Part shown: positions 1 through 11,822 of the stretch, in pieces | How the letters are laid out: the number at the start of each line of letters is the position of its first letter | Numbering within the stretch: the first letter of the stretch is position 1 | NCBI GenBank assembly: GCA_001557505.1 | Contig: LSAX01000006.1 | Coordinates: 2,418,001-2,482,000 of the forward strand | Direction: 5' to 3' | DNA from: Reticulascus tulasneorum | Lineage: Eukaryota; Ascomycota; Sordariomycetes; Glomerellales; Reticulascaceae | Length of the DNA: 64,000 nucleotides | The notes under the pieces: generated by a model | Databases searched by the model: none | What the model was told of the DNA's origin: nothing | The model's input: only the letters and a program-made list of their open reading frames with translations | Translations under genes and position numbers: made by a program

Positions 1-2
1 AC

Positions 3-146
3 AAGAAGTCGTACGTGGAGCGAGTCGCTTATAGACTCAAGAAGTGGGCTGGAATTCCGATGGAGCGGCAGCACTACACCCTCAAAGAAGGTTTGCCGCA
101 CAAGAGTGAGCTCTGTGAGGGCTGTAAGCAAGGCTATTGTCAGTAA
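3..146 (+). CDS. C-terminal end of an unidentified protein (partial)
   Basis: An open frame enters from the left edge and runs 47 codons to a TAA at 144-146. The peptide is basic and ends in a Cys-rich tail with the pattern C-x2-C-x4-C (ELCEGCKQGYCQ). It has the composition of real protein: mixed charge, aromatic residues and no low complexity. The frame has no start inside the window, so only the 3' part of the gene or its last exon is present. I do not recognise the family. The Cys pattern could be a small metal site or disulfides. The following 1.9 kb has no good coding frame, which fits this being a gene end. Confidence 0.5.
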   Translation, partial: KKSYVERVAYRLKKWAGIPMERQHYTLKEGLPHKSELCEGCKQGYCQ

Positions 147-2058
147 CGCTACGGTTGTACTGGTACCTTCCGTAGATGGTGAAATCCTAACACCACGGCC
201 GAACTGATTGAGAGAGTATGGTTAAGAGGAATGATGAACCTGTTGGGTACGGGTGTGGGAATCTGATACTATTATGTGCTAATGTTTGCTGACTTTGACG
301 GCTCATGAAGATGATATTAAGTATAATCCACCTAGTTTACAAGATATGCTCTTTCTCTCCATGCAGACCTCAGATCAAGTTTCTTTCTAGTTCCTTCTAT
401 ACTGAATTCATTCAGGCGACGCTCCCACCTTATCAAGGTGAATCTTGGTTTATTACGCATATATATATTGGTGTACGTCGCCCACAGGAGCGTTTGCTGT
501 AGTATTTGTGATCTGGCTAATCTTTTTAGCAATTTCGTATGAAATGAGATCGGCGAGTGTCTCGCAGACCTTGGAAGCGGATTCACAGTGAGAGGGTACT
601 AGGATCAAGACAGTAGTTATCACGGACTCCTGTCTGGTCCCCTACACCTGGCTTCCACTCCTGCGTCTTCTGCATGTCGAGCCATATGGGATGATACCAG
701 AACCATGGAGAGGACTTACTCCGACCATTCGTTGTCGTTGACAGGAGGGTTATCACTATCATTCAAGTCTAGTGTCCTAATTAACCAGAATTATGAGTTA
801 CCTATGCTGCTCTACTATCCAACCAAAGAAAGATCTCGACACGTTGAGAGAGCCCGTTAAGGTTCTGCCAACGAATCCTCAAGCACGGAATACATATCAT
901 GCGAGTTCAAATTCAGCCGCCAACAAAATATGCTAGATGTCCCCCTATCCAATTTTGCGCAGCAATTATAGAGCTATTTCCTGGAAAGCTATGCAACGCT
1001 CGCTTGTCTTGTGTTTGAACAAGGTCAAGTCACATTACCTATCAAATTACAGAAACCCATCAACTATCACATCAGATCAGGTCACCATTGCGATGGAGTG
1101 CCGCGAGCAGAGTAGAGGTTTTAAACTTCAACTCTGCTCCAAGAGTTCAAGGGAACTTCGTGTCAGTCAGCTCTCCTTTTCATCCTGTCAATACACCGAT
1201 GAGTCTCCTGGGAGGCGACTGTTTTAGCCTGGGCTGCAATCAAGCCAAGCGAGAACAATATCCTGAAACATAGGAATCACGTTATCATGGTTGTTTTGGA
1301 TTGTATTGACCACCTTCCCACAATCTCCCCCGCCTAAGTGTGCTACCCTACATTAGTTCAGGTATGCAATCCGAGTCATTTGTCTTCACAGTTCGTTGCT
1401 TCACTCATACTATCATTAGCATGCACCGTGACAGCGGCCACCAGTCTGTCCGCAGCGCCGTTGTTTTCAACCAAAGATCTCAGCAGGTCCCATCTATTGT
1501 TCGCGTTGCCGATAGTCTCAAGGGAGGATTCGGCATATCCGGTTTATTCCTAATCCCGCCTGTTCCATGGATGCTACTAATTAATGTGGCGTTCTGCCGC
1601 GTGCTACCGCCTCGACGGGGTGACGTGGTTATGCTGTGGTCATGACATCTACTACAAAGTACCCTATGTCGGGCTTCCGAAAACGGCAGTCCTGTCAGCG
1701 AAATCGACACTAACAGCTGCAATAATTCCGTAATTCCGTGGTTCCCGATGATGTTACTATGTCGTGAGGACAAGCCTTCTGAGTGGTGCTCGTGCCGGCT
1801 TGGCGCTCATTCCTGGGATTCCCGGCGCATTGAACCGGGCGGACGTGTGACAGTGGCAATTACGTCATGGCTCAGCTGCCAAAAACAAAAAACACCAAAA
1901 AAAGAAGAAAAACGCAAAGGATCGCCGAATACACAAGACAGATGCTATAGTGAGGCTTTTGTTTGGCATGCAAATCCAGCACAAGTGCCTCGAGTGAACC
2001 AACAACAAGAAAACTCGATGTACCTAGACTACACTCCCCTCCGCCATCCCTGCCCCCC
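147..2058. other. Intergenic, promoter side of the DUF2985 gene
   Basis: Only short frames occur on either strand, and none resembles a known family or carries splice-linked exons. The last 200 bases contain an A-rich run (about 1878-1916), common in fungal core promoters, upstream of the ATG at 2059. I see no RNA gene or repeat here. Confidence 0.5.
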
Positions 2059-4247
2059 ATGTCTGAAAATGAAGCCATGACATCACACCAAATCGTTGAG
2101 GCGCACTCAGCTCCAACTTCCCAGAGTTCGGGGCCAGTATCTCTCCAACATCTTTACCATCCGCCGTTTGAAGGCAACAACAACAACGCTATGGGAGATA
2201 CGCGTGCCCCCTACAACCGGCCGTTGCGTTCGGTACGTCCGCAACAATCGGTAATTCGACTGAGGAGACTCGGGACGACCGCGAGGACGAACGAACGCAA
2301 TGCCGCCAATCCCCAGGGTGTGCGGTCCATGTTGGACGTGGACCAGCCTCCCATCAGAAACCGTGATGAGCAGAGGACTGCACCGGTGAGAACCAACGAA
2401 TACTCGCAGCATCAGGATCCAGACCCCTACCAGCAACAGCAGGATGGACATTTCCGTCCACGAATACGATCTATGCTGAGTATCGGCGAGAACCACGGCC
2501 TGAACAGAATGAACAGGGACGGCCCTCAAACCCAGCTGCCATCTGTCCCGCAGCCAGTCCTAGTCCAAGGACCGCAAGGCGACACCCAAGCCATTTTGGT
2601 CCCTGATGCTGAAATCGAGAAATACGGAGGAGAAGTGGCGCGAACTGGGAGTCGAGGACGGCTAGCCCGTTTCCGGCGGCGAAGCCTTATCGGGATGGGG
2701 CTTGCCGCGCCGGATGGTGATGCGAGAAGCCTTGAACCACCGCAATACGATACCGGATACGACTCACAGATTGTGGACCTTCTTGATGTCATCGGTCAGT
2801 ATCAACCGGGGAAGGCATGATAGTAACGAACTTGAAACTGACAAAGTACTGCAAAGACCCCGAAGTCGAGACGCTGTCTTCCATCACAAACGTGCAGAAC
2901 TCTCTTTTCGTTCCGTCCTTTGGGCGATTCGTCAACAGACGACCAACATACAACCTCACCCGAGTTCCCCAGCCCCCAGGCGCTTTCCCTACGGATTTGC
3001 CCGACGACCGCGCCTCTTTCCACGTCACCGAAGACGAGCTCGCGTTGAGTAAGGCGCCAACGCCTATCTCAGAGGAGCCGGAACCATCAGAACGCCCTTC
3101 AGTTGAACGGATTCCGAGTAACGTAACAGAGCGCTTCTTCGCTGTGCGCCCACGCGACACCTCGTTTGCCGATTGGAGTGATGAAGACTTGGCCGAACTC
3201 AATGACCACGTTCGACACATGCTTCACTCCCGCCAATCAGCTTTTCACCGTCGCCTCCGCGCCTTCGGTCAATATGTGCGGAAACCGCTTGGATTTCTCG
3301 TCACGCTGTATGCTACCCTCATCACCTTATTCGGCCTGGCTTGGGTTCTATTCCTCATCGGCTGGATCTATGTCGGCGAAAAGCAGCTCTATATCATCAA
3401 CGTGATTGACTACGTGCTTGTGGCTCTCTTTGCCGTCGTGGGAGACGGGATGATTCCCTGGCGTATCGTCGATACTTATCACATGTACTTCATTGCCCGT
3501 TACCATCATAGAACATGGACATTGCGCGACAAGATGGCGATTCCCGACCTGAAGGACAAGAATGATCTCCCTTCCGAGACGGTCAATTCCAACGGCGAGG
3601 ACTGCGGCAACGTTGACCTCGAAGCTGCACGCATCGTCCACGCCAAGCGGGAGCTGTCGGTCCTATCTCCTACGCAGCAAGCAACGCTTGAGCACCACCA
3701 AACCCGTTTCGCAAAGTCCCATACATTCTACAAGCCACACGAGACCGAGACACACTTCGCCTTCCCGCTGCGCTTCCTCGTCGCCATCGTCGTGTTGCTC
3801 GACTTGCACTCGTGTTTCCAGATTGCGCTCGGGCTCTGCACCTGGTGCATCGACTACCACGTGCGTCCCATGGCGTTGACAGCCACGATTCTATCCTGCT
3901 CCATAACCGTCAACATCATGGCCGGAATTCTCATCTCCATCGGAGACAAGAAAACGCGCAAAAAGGACGTCGTCGAGCGCATGTTCAGACAGGAATTGAC
4001 CGAGGAGGCCATGCGCGAGGTCCAGAAGCGCAAAGAGGCGGAAGCCCGAAAAGCGCAGAAGAAGAGTCGGCTTGAGAGGGTTCGCGAGAACGACGAAGAT
4101 GAACTCGAGGGACGATCTAGCGCGTCCCGGTCGAGAAAGTCCGTCGACCGCGTGGGCAAATTTGATGCCTCAGTCAAGCCCGCTGGCAATCGGAGCGATT
4201 CTGATATTTCACATATACCCGGGGCGTTTCCAGAAGGCGCAGCGTAA
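2059..4247 (+). CDS. DUF2985-family integral membrane protein
   Basis: Two exons, 2059-2794 and 2857-4247, encode 708 residues. The intron at 2795-2856 (62 bp, GTCAGT donor) joins two frames and restores a DVIDPEVETLSS-type segment that I associate with this family. The N-terminal 245 residues are hydrophilic, Pro/Gln/Arg-rich and probably disordered and cytosolic. The membrane part follows, with hydrophobic segments around LGFLVTLYATLITLFGLAW, IDYVLVALFAVVGDG, and FPLRFLVAIVVLLDLHSCFQ. The motif WRIVDTYHMYFIARYHH between them is typical of DUF2985. The C-terminus is a charged, Lys/Glu-rich helical tail. The start at 2059 is the first ATG of the frame; upstream extension uses only TTG. The molecular function is unknown for the family; a role in the endomembrane or vacuole is only a guess. 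Confidence 0.85.
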
Positions 4248-5601
4248 ATGATTTCTACGACTATTATGATGCTAGATGCTGGGAATACAAAAGAGAGAGA
4301 ATATACGCGCAGTTTGATCGTGTACTTGTCATCTACGGCATTTGGTATGCAGCGAGGAGGAAGCTGAGTGACTGCTTGATACCCGGTTACAAAAGTGTTG
4401 GAAAGACAGCTCAGGTATCAGTTAGTAATCCTTAAGTATATCGAAATATAATCCAACAAGTTTGAGAGGCTCCAGTATTCCAGGCCCTCCTTGTACGACC
4501 AAAGTCTTTCCTGACAAAGATGAAAACCACCCATTCCCCAGACAGGAGACTGCCTACTCGACTAAACTAACTACTTCGTGTCGTAAGAATAGACACGACT
4601 CTAGCCGCTGAGGATTTGACGCTGGCAACTTGAAGAATAGCCTACCAATAATAGAGAGACATCAAGGGCTGAGAGTATTCAAAACATACCCAGAGTTTAT
4701 CGCTCAGAGCTACGATCAGTCCTGTTGGGTTTCGTGGAGTTTGCCATGTCGATAACATAAAGCGCCACTCGCATTACTTCCACAACACACACATGGAAAA
4801 AAAAATTACAGTAAGAAACCAGCATTAATTCAACTGTAGCCCAGGCCTAGCCTCACCTAGGGAGATGATCGACGTCCCAAGGAGGATGCTAGATATCCTG
4901 TGTCTTACACTGCAAAGGGTTTCAACACAACCTTGCATGTGTTCTAAATATGGGCGTGTTTTGTCCTAGGAGACAAAATATTTCTCAGGACAACGAGCTG
5001 TCCCAGGCCTAACAACTTGGTGAATCCTTCCACCACGTGCCAGAAGGATTCACTGATGAATTCGCTAGTGCCCTAAGCTAAGCTGACCATCCGACGGATA
5101 CTAAAGACTCTGAAGTTGTGCTATTTCCGGGTGGGTGATGGGCTGGAAATAAGGCCTTAGAGTGCCACAGAAAAGCCCTGGGGCGGCCCGACGAATACCA
5201 AGCACCCTACATACATATTTCACGGTTCAGTTGACCCGAAGCAGCGGATTCCAATTCGATCAGGATCCCTGCTTGGCCATCCACTGTATGCAGGCCCATC
5301 GACCGATGTGGACCATTAGCCGTTCTGCCAAGCTGGCCCGGCCCCTGGCAGTTCAGATATCCATCACATGGCTGGAACACCCGGCTTTCTCCCGGTCGCC
5401 CCCCAGCATTATTAGGAAAGTGGGGAAGTCGTGGCGCGCGGCGTATGAAATGGAACTTTGCAGCGGTAGTCTCACCACATCTGTTGGTTCTGCCACACCT
5501 CTCCACGCTTTGCATCGAAGTCATTTCGAAGCAATCGCACGGGGATTTTGCCCCTCCTAGGTTAGGATCGCGTCAGGTTCGCTCTAAAAAAAATTATAGC
5601 C
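4248..5601. other. Intergenic between DUF2985 gene and hybrid kinase
   Basis: This holds the 3' untranslated region of the upstream gene and the promoter of the kinase gene. Frames such as the one at 5162-5560 lack an ATG, domain signal or splice continuity. A short A run at 5586-5593 lies just upstream of the kinase ATG. No RNA gene or repeat recognised. Confidence 0.5.
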
Positions 5602-8600
5602 ATGGCCTCCAGCACCGGCAGGCGCATGTCGTTCTTCCCAAAAGCAGACGCCGCTGTCTTGTCGTCCAAGCCAGGGCCGCCGCCGACGTTTCCGCGCTCT
5701 GTCGGGCCGATCTTTGATCTCGAGAATGTAGAGAAGCCGATCGGGCCATGGCCCCCAGACGCCGAGAGGTCTTTCTATCCTCCGAACGAGGATCAATATG
5801 CGCCGTCGTCGATTCCAGACGCGCCAATGTGTCTCTCTGATCGATATCTGCGTGCTTTCCTCGCCGAGAATGAACGGCTCAGACTGTCCATGCTTTGGTA
5901 CTATACCCGCGACATCCTCAAGGAGCATGAGTTTATCTCTGGGCTACAAGAGAAGGCACAGCTTGCCCAGGAGTCTACGGGATGGGAGTTTGCCGTCATC
6001 GGCATTCTTGATGTCAACTTCTACATCCGCTTAGCCACAGTTGGCCTTTCTCTGGGCATCCTTCCACGCGGTGAGACTATTTGTGCCCACACGGTTACTC
6101 AGCCTCCCGGTGTATGTTGAGAGTCTCTGCTTTTGCCCTCATAGCCATTGCTAAACATCCTTCAGAGTGTCTTTCATCTGCCGAATATGATGGAGGACTG
6201 GAGATTCCAAGATTCGCCGTATGTCGAGTTGGGCGGGCTCCATGCGTACGCTGGCGCGCCACTCCGCTTACAAAACGAGTGCGGCGATTGTGTTGGCCTT
6301 GGGTCGCTTTGTGTGGCTTCGAGCACGAGTCAAAAACCTTTGACCAAACCACAGCAGCACACTCTCGCCCGTCTGGCTGACTGGGTCGTCTCTGATATCA
6401 TTCAGTGCGCAAGAGCGAGGCGCCAACGAGAGCGGCGTCGCATGTCCGAACTCATTTCCGCGGCGCATGCACGTATGGATACTGCAGATTCCGAAGATCC
6501 GGTACTGAAAATACTAAGAGCCACGTATCCGGACGCGATAATCAGCCTGCAATCGTCCAAGGCCGTCAATCTAGAGATCGAAGGGCGCGGCCCGATATTG
6601 TTGTCTGACCTCGCAGACGGCTTGTGGGAAGACATAGACTACCTTGACGACTTCATTGCGAATTCGAACCACCAGAACCTTCCATCTGACAGGGTAGTAC
6701 GCATCATTGCTGCCCATTACGAGAGCATATCAGGCCCATCATTACTCACTGTGGCGTCCAAAGACTTTCGACTAGTGTTCGATGATATCGACTCCTGGTT
6801 TGTCCAGACTTGCGCGGGCATGCTCTCCCAGATGTGGCACAAACACCTCCTAGCAGATGTAATGAGAGCAAAGGAGAAGTTTCTCCGCGGGGTTTCTCAT
6901 CAGCTCCGAACACCGATTCATGGGATCCTTGGTTCCGTGGAGCTACTGGCCGAGGAGTTGAAGACTTGGACCTTGCGCGAAAACACCCACACGGTATCTA
7001 AATTGCTAGAAGCAACCCCTGCGGTCAATTCTGGCGAGTCATTCGTCTACCTTGATACCATTAAGGCTGCGGGCCGAGACCTGATTTCGGTCGTCAACAG
7101 CATGATCACTTTAAACAGATGGGCAGACATCGCCGTGACAGATCGGCGCTATGCTATGCACACAATATACGAGCTAGAGACAGAGCTGGCAAATGAGTTG
7201 CTCAAAACACTTTCGGGTGACACACGCTACAGGGCGTCCATCTTTTTCAACCTGGACCTCCCAGAAGGCTATGATAGTCTTCGGATGGATCTCAATCTGA
7301 TCCGAGACACTTTGATTCCGCTTTTCATCAACGCAGTTCAAAGCACGTCGGAAGGCGTGGTAATGGTAACCGCATCCATACGTTCAGACAGTAAAGAGTT
7401 TATTGTCGATATTGAAGATACTGGCCGGGGCATCCACCCTGATCACCAACAACGCATATTTGAGCCATACGAGAAGGTTGGTATTCACTCGGCAGGGGCT
7501 GGGTTGGGTCTGACTCTTTCATCTAAATTCTCCACACTACTTAACGGGTCTGTCGACTTGGTGTCGTCAAACATCAACCGCGGTTCGCATTTCAGAGCCA
7601 CGTTCAGGCAAGTCGAGTTTGCAAGCTCGCCTCTTAGATCGCAACCACTGGCTCAGAACCTCAAAATCATACCGCCAAGATTCTACAACATGGCATCTGG
7701 CTCGGACGGCGTGTCGCTGTGCGATTACTTCGCTAGATTTCTTACCTGCCATGGCTATACCTCTTCGGAAAGCAGAGAAGATTCCTTTACCATCCTTGAT
7801 TTCGCGTCCGACCTGGAACAGCGCCACAAATATCTTTCGCAGATCCCACCAGACCAAGTCGCCATATGTCTCATTCCAACCTCCGAAGGCGAAACGTACC
7901 TTGAACAGGCTCCCAATAACGTGGTTTACGTCAGTGGGCCCTTCTTAACTTCGACGATGAGTATAGCGCTTGAAGAAGCAGACCGACTGCTTTGGGAGAT
8001 CAGAACTTCCCAGGCGCTTTTGCCTCGACTTGACGAACTTTCACTTGCCCTACGATCAAAAGACAAGAGCGAGATTACAGATGGTCCGGCCGGTTCTGTC
8101 GCAGACTCATCCTATTCAAAGAGACTGCTGGCTCAGTCACCCGCAGACAACCCAGTCGATCCTGGCTCAAGCTCTATTGAGCTCCTAATCCATCTGCTTG
8201 ATTCAGCAGCTGCTAAGGAACCAGGAGCAGCCGTTCCAATATTCCCTGCTGTTAGGAGTTCTCCTCGGCCCATGGCGCTACTTGTCGATGACAACGTCAT
8301 CAACCTCCGTATAATGCAGATGTACTGCAAGAAACGAGGATTGCCATACCTTTGCGCAGCTGACGGAAAGCAAGCGGTTGAATTGTTCTCGAAGCACCAG
8401 TCCTTATCTGCGAGCGGCGAGGTTGCGGCGATCGAACTGATCCTCATGGACCTACAAATGCCGGTGTGCGATGGCATCGAAGCCACCAGCCAAATACGAT
8501 TGCTGGAGAAACAGAACAAATGGAGAGAGAGTGTTGTATTTATCGTGACTGGCCAGGATAGCCCGACGGATAGGAAGGCTGCGGACGGTGCCGGCGCTGA

Positions 8601-8682
8601 TGAGTATTTTGTGAAGCCTGTGGGCATCAAGCTTCTGGATCGGGGTGTGAAACAATACTTTCCAGCTTTCGAGACAAGCTAG
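5602..8682 (+). CDS. Hybrid histidine kinase (GAF-HisKA-HATPase-REC)
   Basis: Exons 5602-6111 and 6166-8682 encode 1008 residues; the 54-bp intron (GTATGT donor, GCTAAAC branch, TTCAG acceptor) is phase 0. There is no signal peptide or membrane span, so this is a cytosolic sensor. Residues about 80-270 form a GAF-like region interrupted by the intron. The H-box VSHQLRTPIHG places the phospho-acceptor at His415. A HATPase follows with EDTGRGI and GAGLGLTLS nucleotide-binding motifs. The receiver domain starts near LLVDDNVINLRI, with phospho-acceptor Asp932 in ILMDLQMP, a Thr in FIVTG and a Lys in YFVKPVG. All residues needed for a His-Asp phosphorelay are present. The N-box reads FINAVQST rather than the usual NNAxKFT, so it is diverged. 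The stimulus is unknown. Family assignment is firm; the fungal HHK group is not assigned. Confidence 0.93.
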
Positions 8683-9494
8683 AGTCCATATATATATACC
8701 CTAACGTCAATATACGTGATATGCCTCTGTTTCGTATTCCGTGTTCTAGGCCTCTCTAGTCCTTTGCCGAAATATGTGAGTACGCCATACACAGTGACTT
8801 GGGCCAACATTCGTTAGAGTCTAACCTTAATCCTATCTAACGGAATAGTATCATGATACTCATTAGCTGCCTAGGTATGTTAGTTGTCGTGACTATCGTG
8901 TGCAATTGTCCTAGACACTCCCTCACCTGAAGCTCTGTCCTTACAATCGTGGTGTAGGTTGTGACAATCGGGCCAGAGCCACAGGTAATCTGTCCAATGG
9001 ATTGACTAAGCATCTTACCAGCCCAACCCATTTTTGATACCTGGAATAGTCAGGAGCTTAGGGACAGGAACAAGAAAGGTTCCTCGTTCCCCGCACCGCT
9101 TCCTCTTTGGGATGTTGCTTCCAGAAAGACGGCTAAATAAAAAAACATTCCCAGCGAACTATCACGGCTCATTTATTTCGATCAGTCAGCCGCGCGTCTG
9201 GGAGAATTGATTCTTACTTTTAAAGTGCCAAGCGAAGTTTGTCATTCTATTCCCCACTTGCCATTTCCGCCTCATCTTTACCCAAAGCCTTAGGATGCGA
9301 CCCGAATTCGACGTGATGTTCAGGCTATGTCGGCAGAGGTCACCTTGCGAATATGCTGACGTTGAAGATCTACTGTTGATACTTAAGCCGGCCTGGCTCA
9401 CTTGTAAATGGTAATTTGAGCTTTGAGCTGTCCAAGCCTCTGCCCTTCGGATGTCAGATATCAGAGTTTGCCCAAACAGCAGATTGACTTCAAA
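8683..9494. other. Intergenic between kinase and GMC oxidoreductase
   Basis: A short TA repeat (8688-8697) follows the kinase stop and probably lies in its 3' untranslated region. The rest is promoter sequence for the GMC gene. No coding frame with family signal, RNA gene or repeat seen. Confidence 0.5.
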
Positions 9495-11547
9495 ATGCCG
9501 CGGCTACTGTCCATAGGGCATCTGGCGCTCCTACTAACTTTGCCGGCATCTCTAGCTTTTCCCCGTAGCGCTGATCACTCGACGGTGCTCAAACACTCCA
9601 GGCAGGTCGAGCAGGCTTATGACTATGTCATCATCGGCGGAGGCACGTCTGGCCTAACGGTTGCGGATCGGCTGACAGAAGATGGCAAAACGACAGTATT
9701 GGTGATTGAATATGGAGTGCTGAGTACGGCATCCGGCTCATGGATTTAGTCGCGTGCTAACAGAAGCCGAAGGTGACTCGGCGAGGATCAGCACCGTCCA
9801 GGGCGGGTTTCAAGGCATGGACTCGCAATTTATGTACTCCATCAACTCGGTTCCGCAGGTCAATCTCCGCAATCGCGTCACTTCCGTTCTTATCGGCAAG
9901 GTAGTCGGAGGCAGCTCCGCGGTCAACGTGATGATGACCGTCCGCGGCACCGCCGAGGATTATGATCGATGGGGCAGCTTCTTCAGCAGCTCATCGGAAT
10001 GGAGCTGGAAGGGCTTGCTCCCATACTTCAAAAAGGCTCTAAATTTCGTGCCTCCGGACCCTGCTGTGGCTAAATCAGCGAACATAACCTACGACACGAG
10101 TTATTGGGGCAACACATCCGGAGTCTACGCTGGGTGGCCATCCTATCAGTATCCCATCACCACCTTGCAGGTCAACGCATTCAGGGAGATCCCAGGGATC
10201 GAATTCCCCGACAGTGGTGCTGGGCGACCCGGAGTGTATTGGTATCCCACCTTTATGGACCCCAAGAATGTGTCTCGTTCCTTTGCCAAGACTGGACATT
10301 ACGACAACGTGAGACGCAGTAACTACCATCTAATCACTCAGTCCAAAGTGAATCGAATCGTCCTGAATGGAACCACAGCTACTGGTGTTACTTTCGTTCC
10401 GGTTGGTGGCACTTCTCGAACCAGCACCACGGTACGAGCAAACAAGGAAGTAATACTGGCGGCAGGCGGTATCCATAGTCCGCAGGTCTTACAGCTCAGC
10501 GGCATTGGACCAAAGAAACTGCTGTCTTCTGCCAACATAAACACAGTTGTGGATCTTCCTGGAGTTGGGCAGAACTTCCAGGACCATCCGATGATCACCG
10601 CAACATATCAATGTAAGTAGGGTAGAACAGAATCATTCTTGAGATGCCGTTGTACCCCATGGACCGGAACTAATCAAGACCACAGATCGCAACTTCGACA
10701 TCCGCCCAACCGCTAACGACCTAAACAGCGATCCCACTTTCCGTAACTGGGCGGCTCAAGTGTGGGCAGCTAACAAGACAGGGCCATACTCAATCGCCAG
10801 TGGTAACGCCGCAGCCTGGCTTTCGTTCCCTGTCATCTCACCTAGGTATGAAGCCGTAGCTACGAGCCTAGCCAACCAGGATCATGCTTCGACGCTGCCT
10901 GCGGGCACGGATCCCACGGTTGTGGCAGGCTACAAAGCTCAAATGCAGTCTTATGCAACAGCTCTGCGAAACAACAACACAGCGTTTTATAACACGGCAT
11001 TCACTGGCGGCCCAGGAAGCGGGATTCTTGTTGATCTCCACCCCCTAAGTCGCGGAACGGTGAATATCGACCCGACAAATCCAGAAGGGAAGGAGCCCAT
11101 CGTCGACTATCGTGCTCTAAGCAACCCAATCGACACGATCATCATGTCCGACATCATCAGGTTTTCAAGACGATACTGGCTGAACAACACCGTAAACGCA
11201 AAATACCAACCTCGAGAACTACAGCCCGGCGAGTCTGTGACCAGCGATAGCGCCCTGGCAGCTCATCTTGCTGCCACATTGTCGCCGACTGAATATCATC
11301 CTGTTGGTACCTGTGCAATGCTACCGAGGGAGCTTGGTGGCGTCGTAGATGAGAAGTTGAGGGTGTACGGGGTTCAGAACCTGCGAGTGGTTGACGGAAG
11401 TATCATGCCAACCCTGGTTGGCGGAAACACATGTCAGACGGTCTACGCTGTTGCCGAGAAGGTATGATCACTGCAATTACACCGCAGGGATAGGCGCTAA
11501 CGAGAAAACAGGCTGCGGATCTCATCAAGGCCGGCGCTCTACCATAG
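9495..11547 (+). CDS. Secreted GMC-family FAD oxidoreductase
   Basis: Four exons (9495-9723, 9764-10612, 10686-11461, 11512-11547) encode 629 residues; phases close exactly. Residues 1-22 form a signal peptide (hydrophobic [12 protein letters not shown]). The FAD-binding Rossmann motif is VIIGGGTSG at about 45-53. Both GMC signatures are present: GGSSAVN near the first quarter and [16 protein letters not shown] in the middle. The C-terminal active site has His564 (EYHPVGTC) and Asn607 (GGNTCQT), the His/Asn pair used by many GMC alcohol oxidases. The last small exon supplies the terminal AADLIKA helix. The enzyme should oxidise an alcohol or sugar outside the cell and produce hydrogen peroxide or reduce a quinone; the substrate (aryl alcohol, glucose, choline or other) cannot be read from sequence. 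The first intron is only 40 bp, so that junction is the least certain. Confidence 0.9.
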
Positions 11548-11822
11548 TCCAAAGGGATAGCAGCGCGTATTGGACGTACAGGCATGTGCTGCTCTTCTTT
11601 GTGGGCCTGGCCAGCCATCGTGTACTGACAGGGTTTCACACGTGAGGGAGATTAAGCGTAAAGAATTCTGAATATCCTACAGTGAGATCTGTTCATTTTG
11701 TCGCTTTCTTAGCCGCCCACCCGATGATAGACCAACCACGCGCACAATGTCCAAAGATGCCTGTTTTCCTTGTTCTCGTTGCTTGTTAAGACAACGTCTG
11801 AGGTTTGTCACTTATTTTACCA

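Noticed and set aside
2107..2529. 140-codon minus-strand frame opposite the DUF2985 gene
   Set aside because: It overlaps a well-supported exon in antisense, has no family signal and starts from a frame shadow.
10075..10598. Antisense frames within the GMC and other genes
   Set aside because: They are codon shadows of the real exons on the opposite strand.
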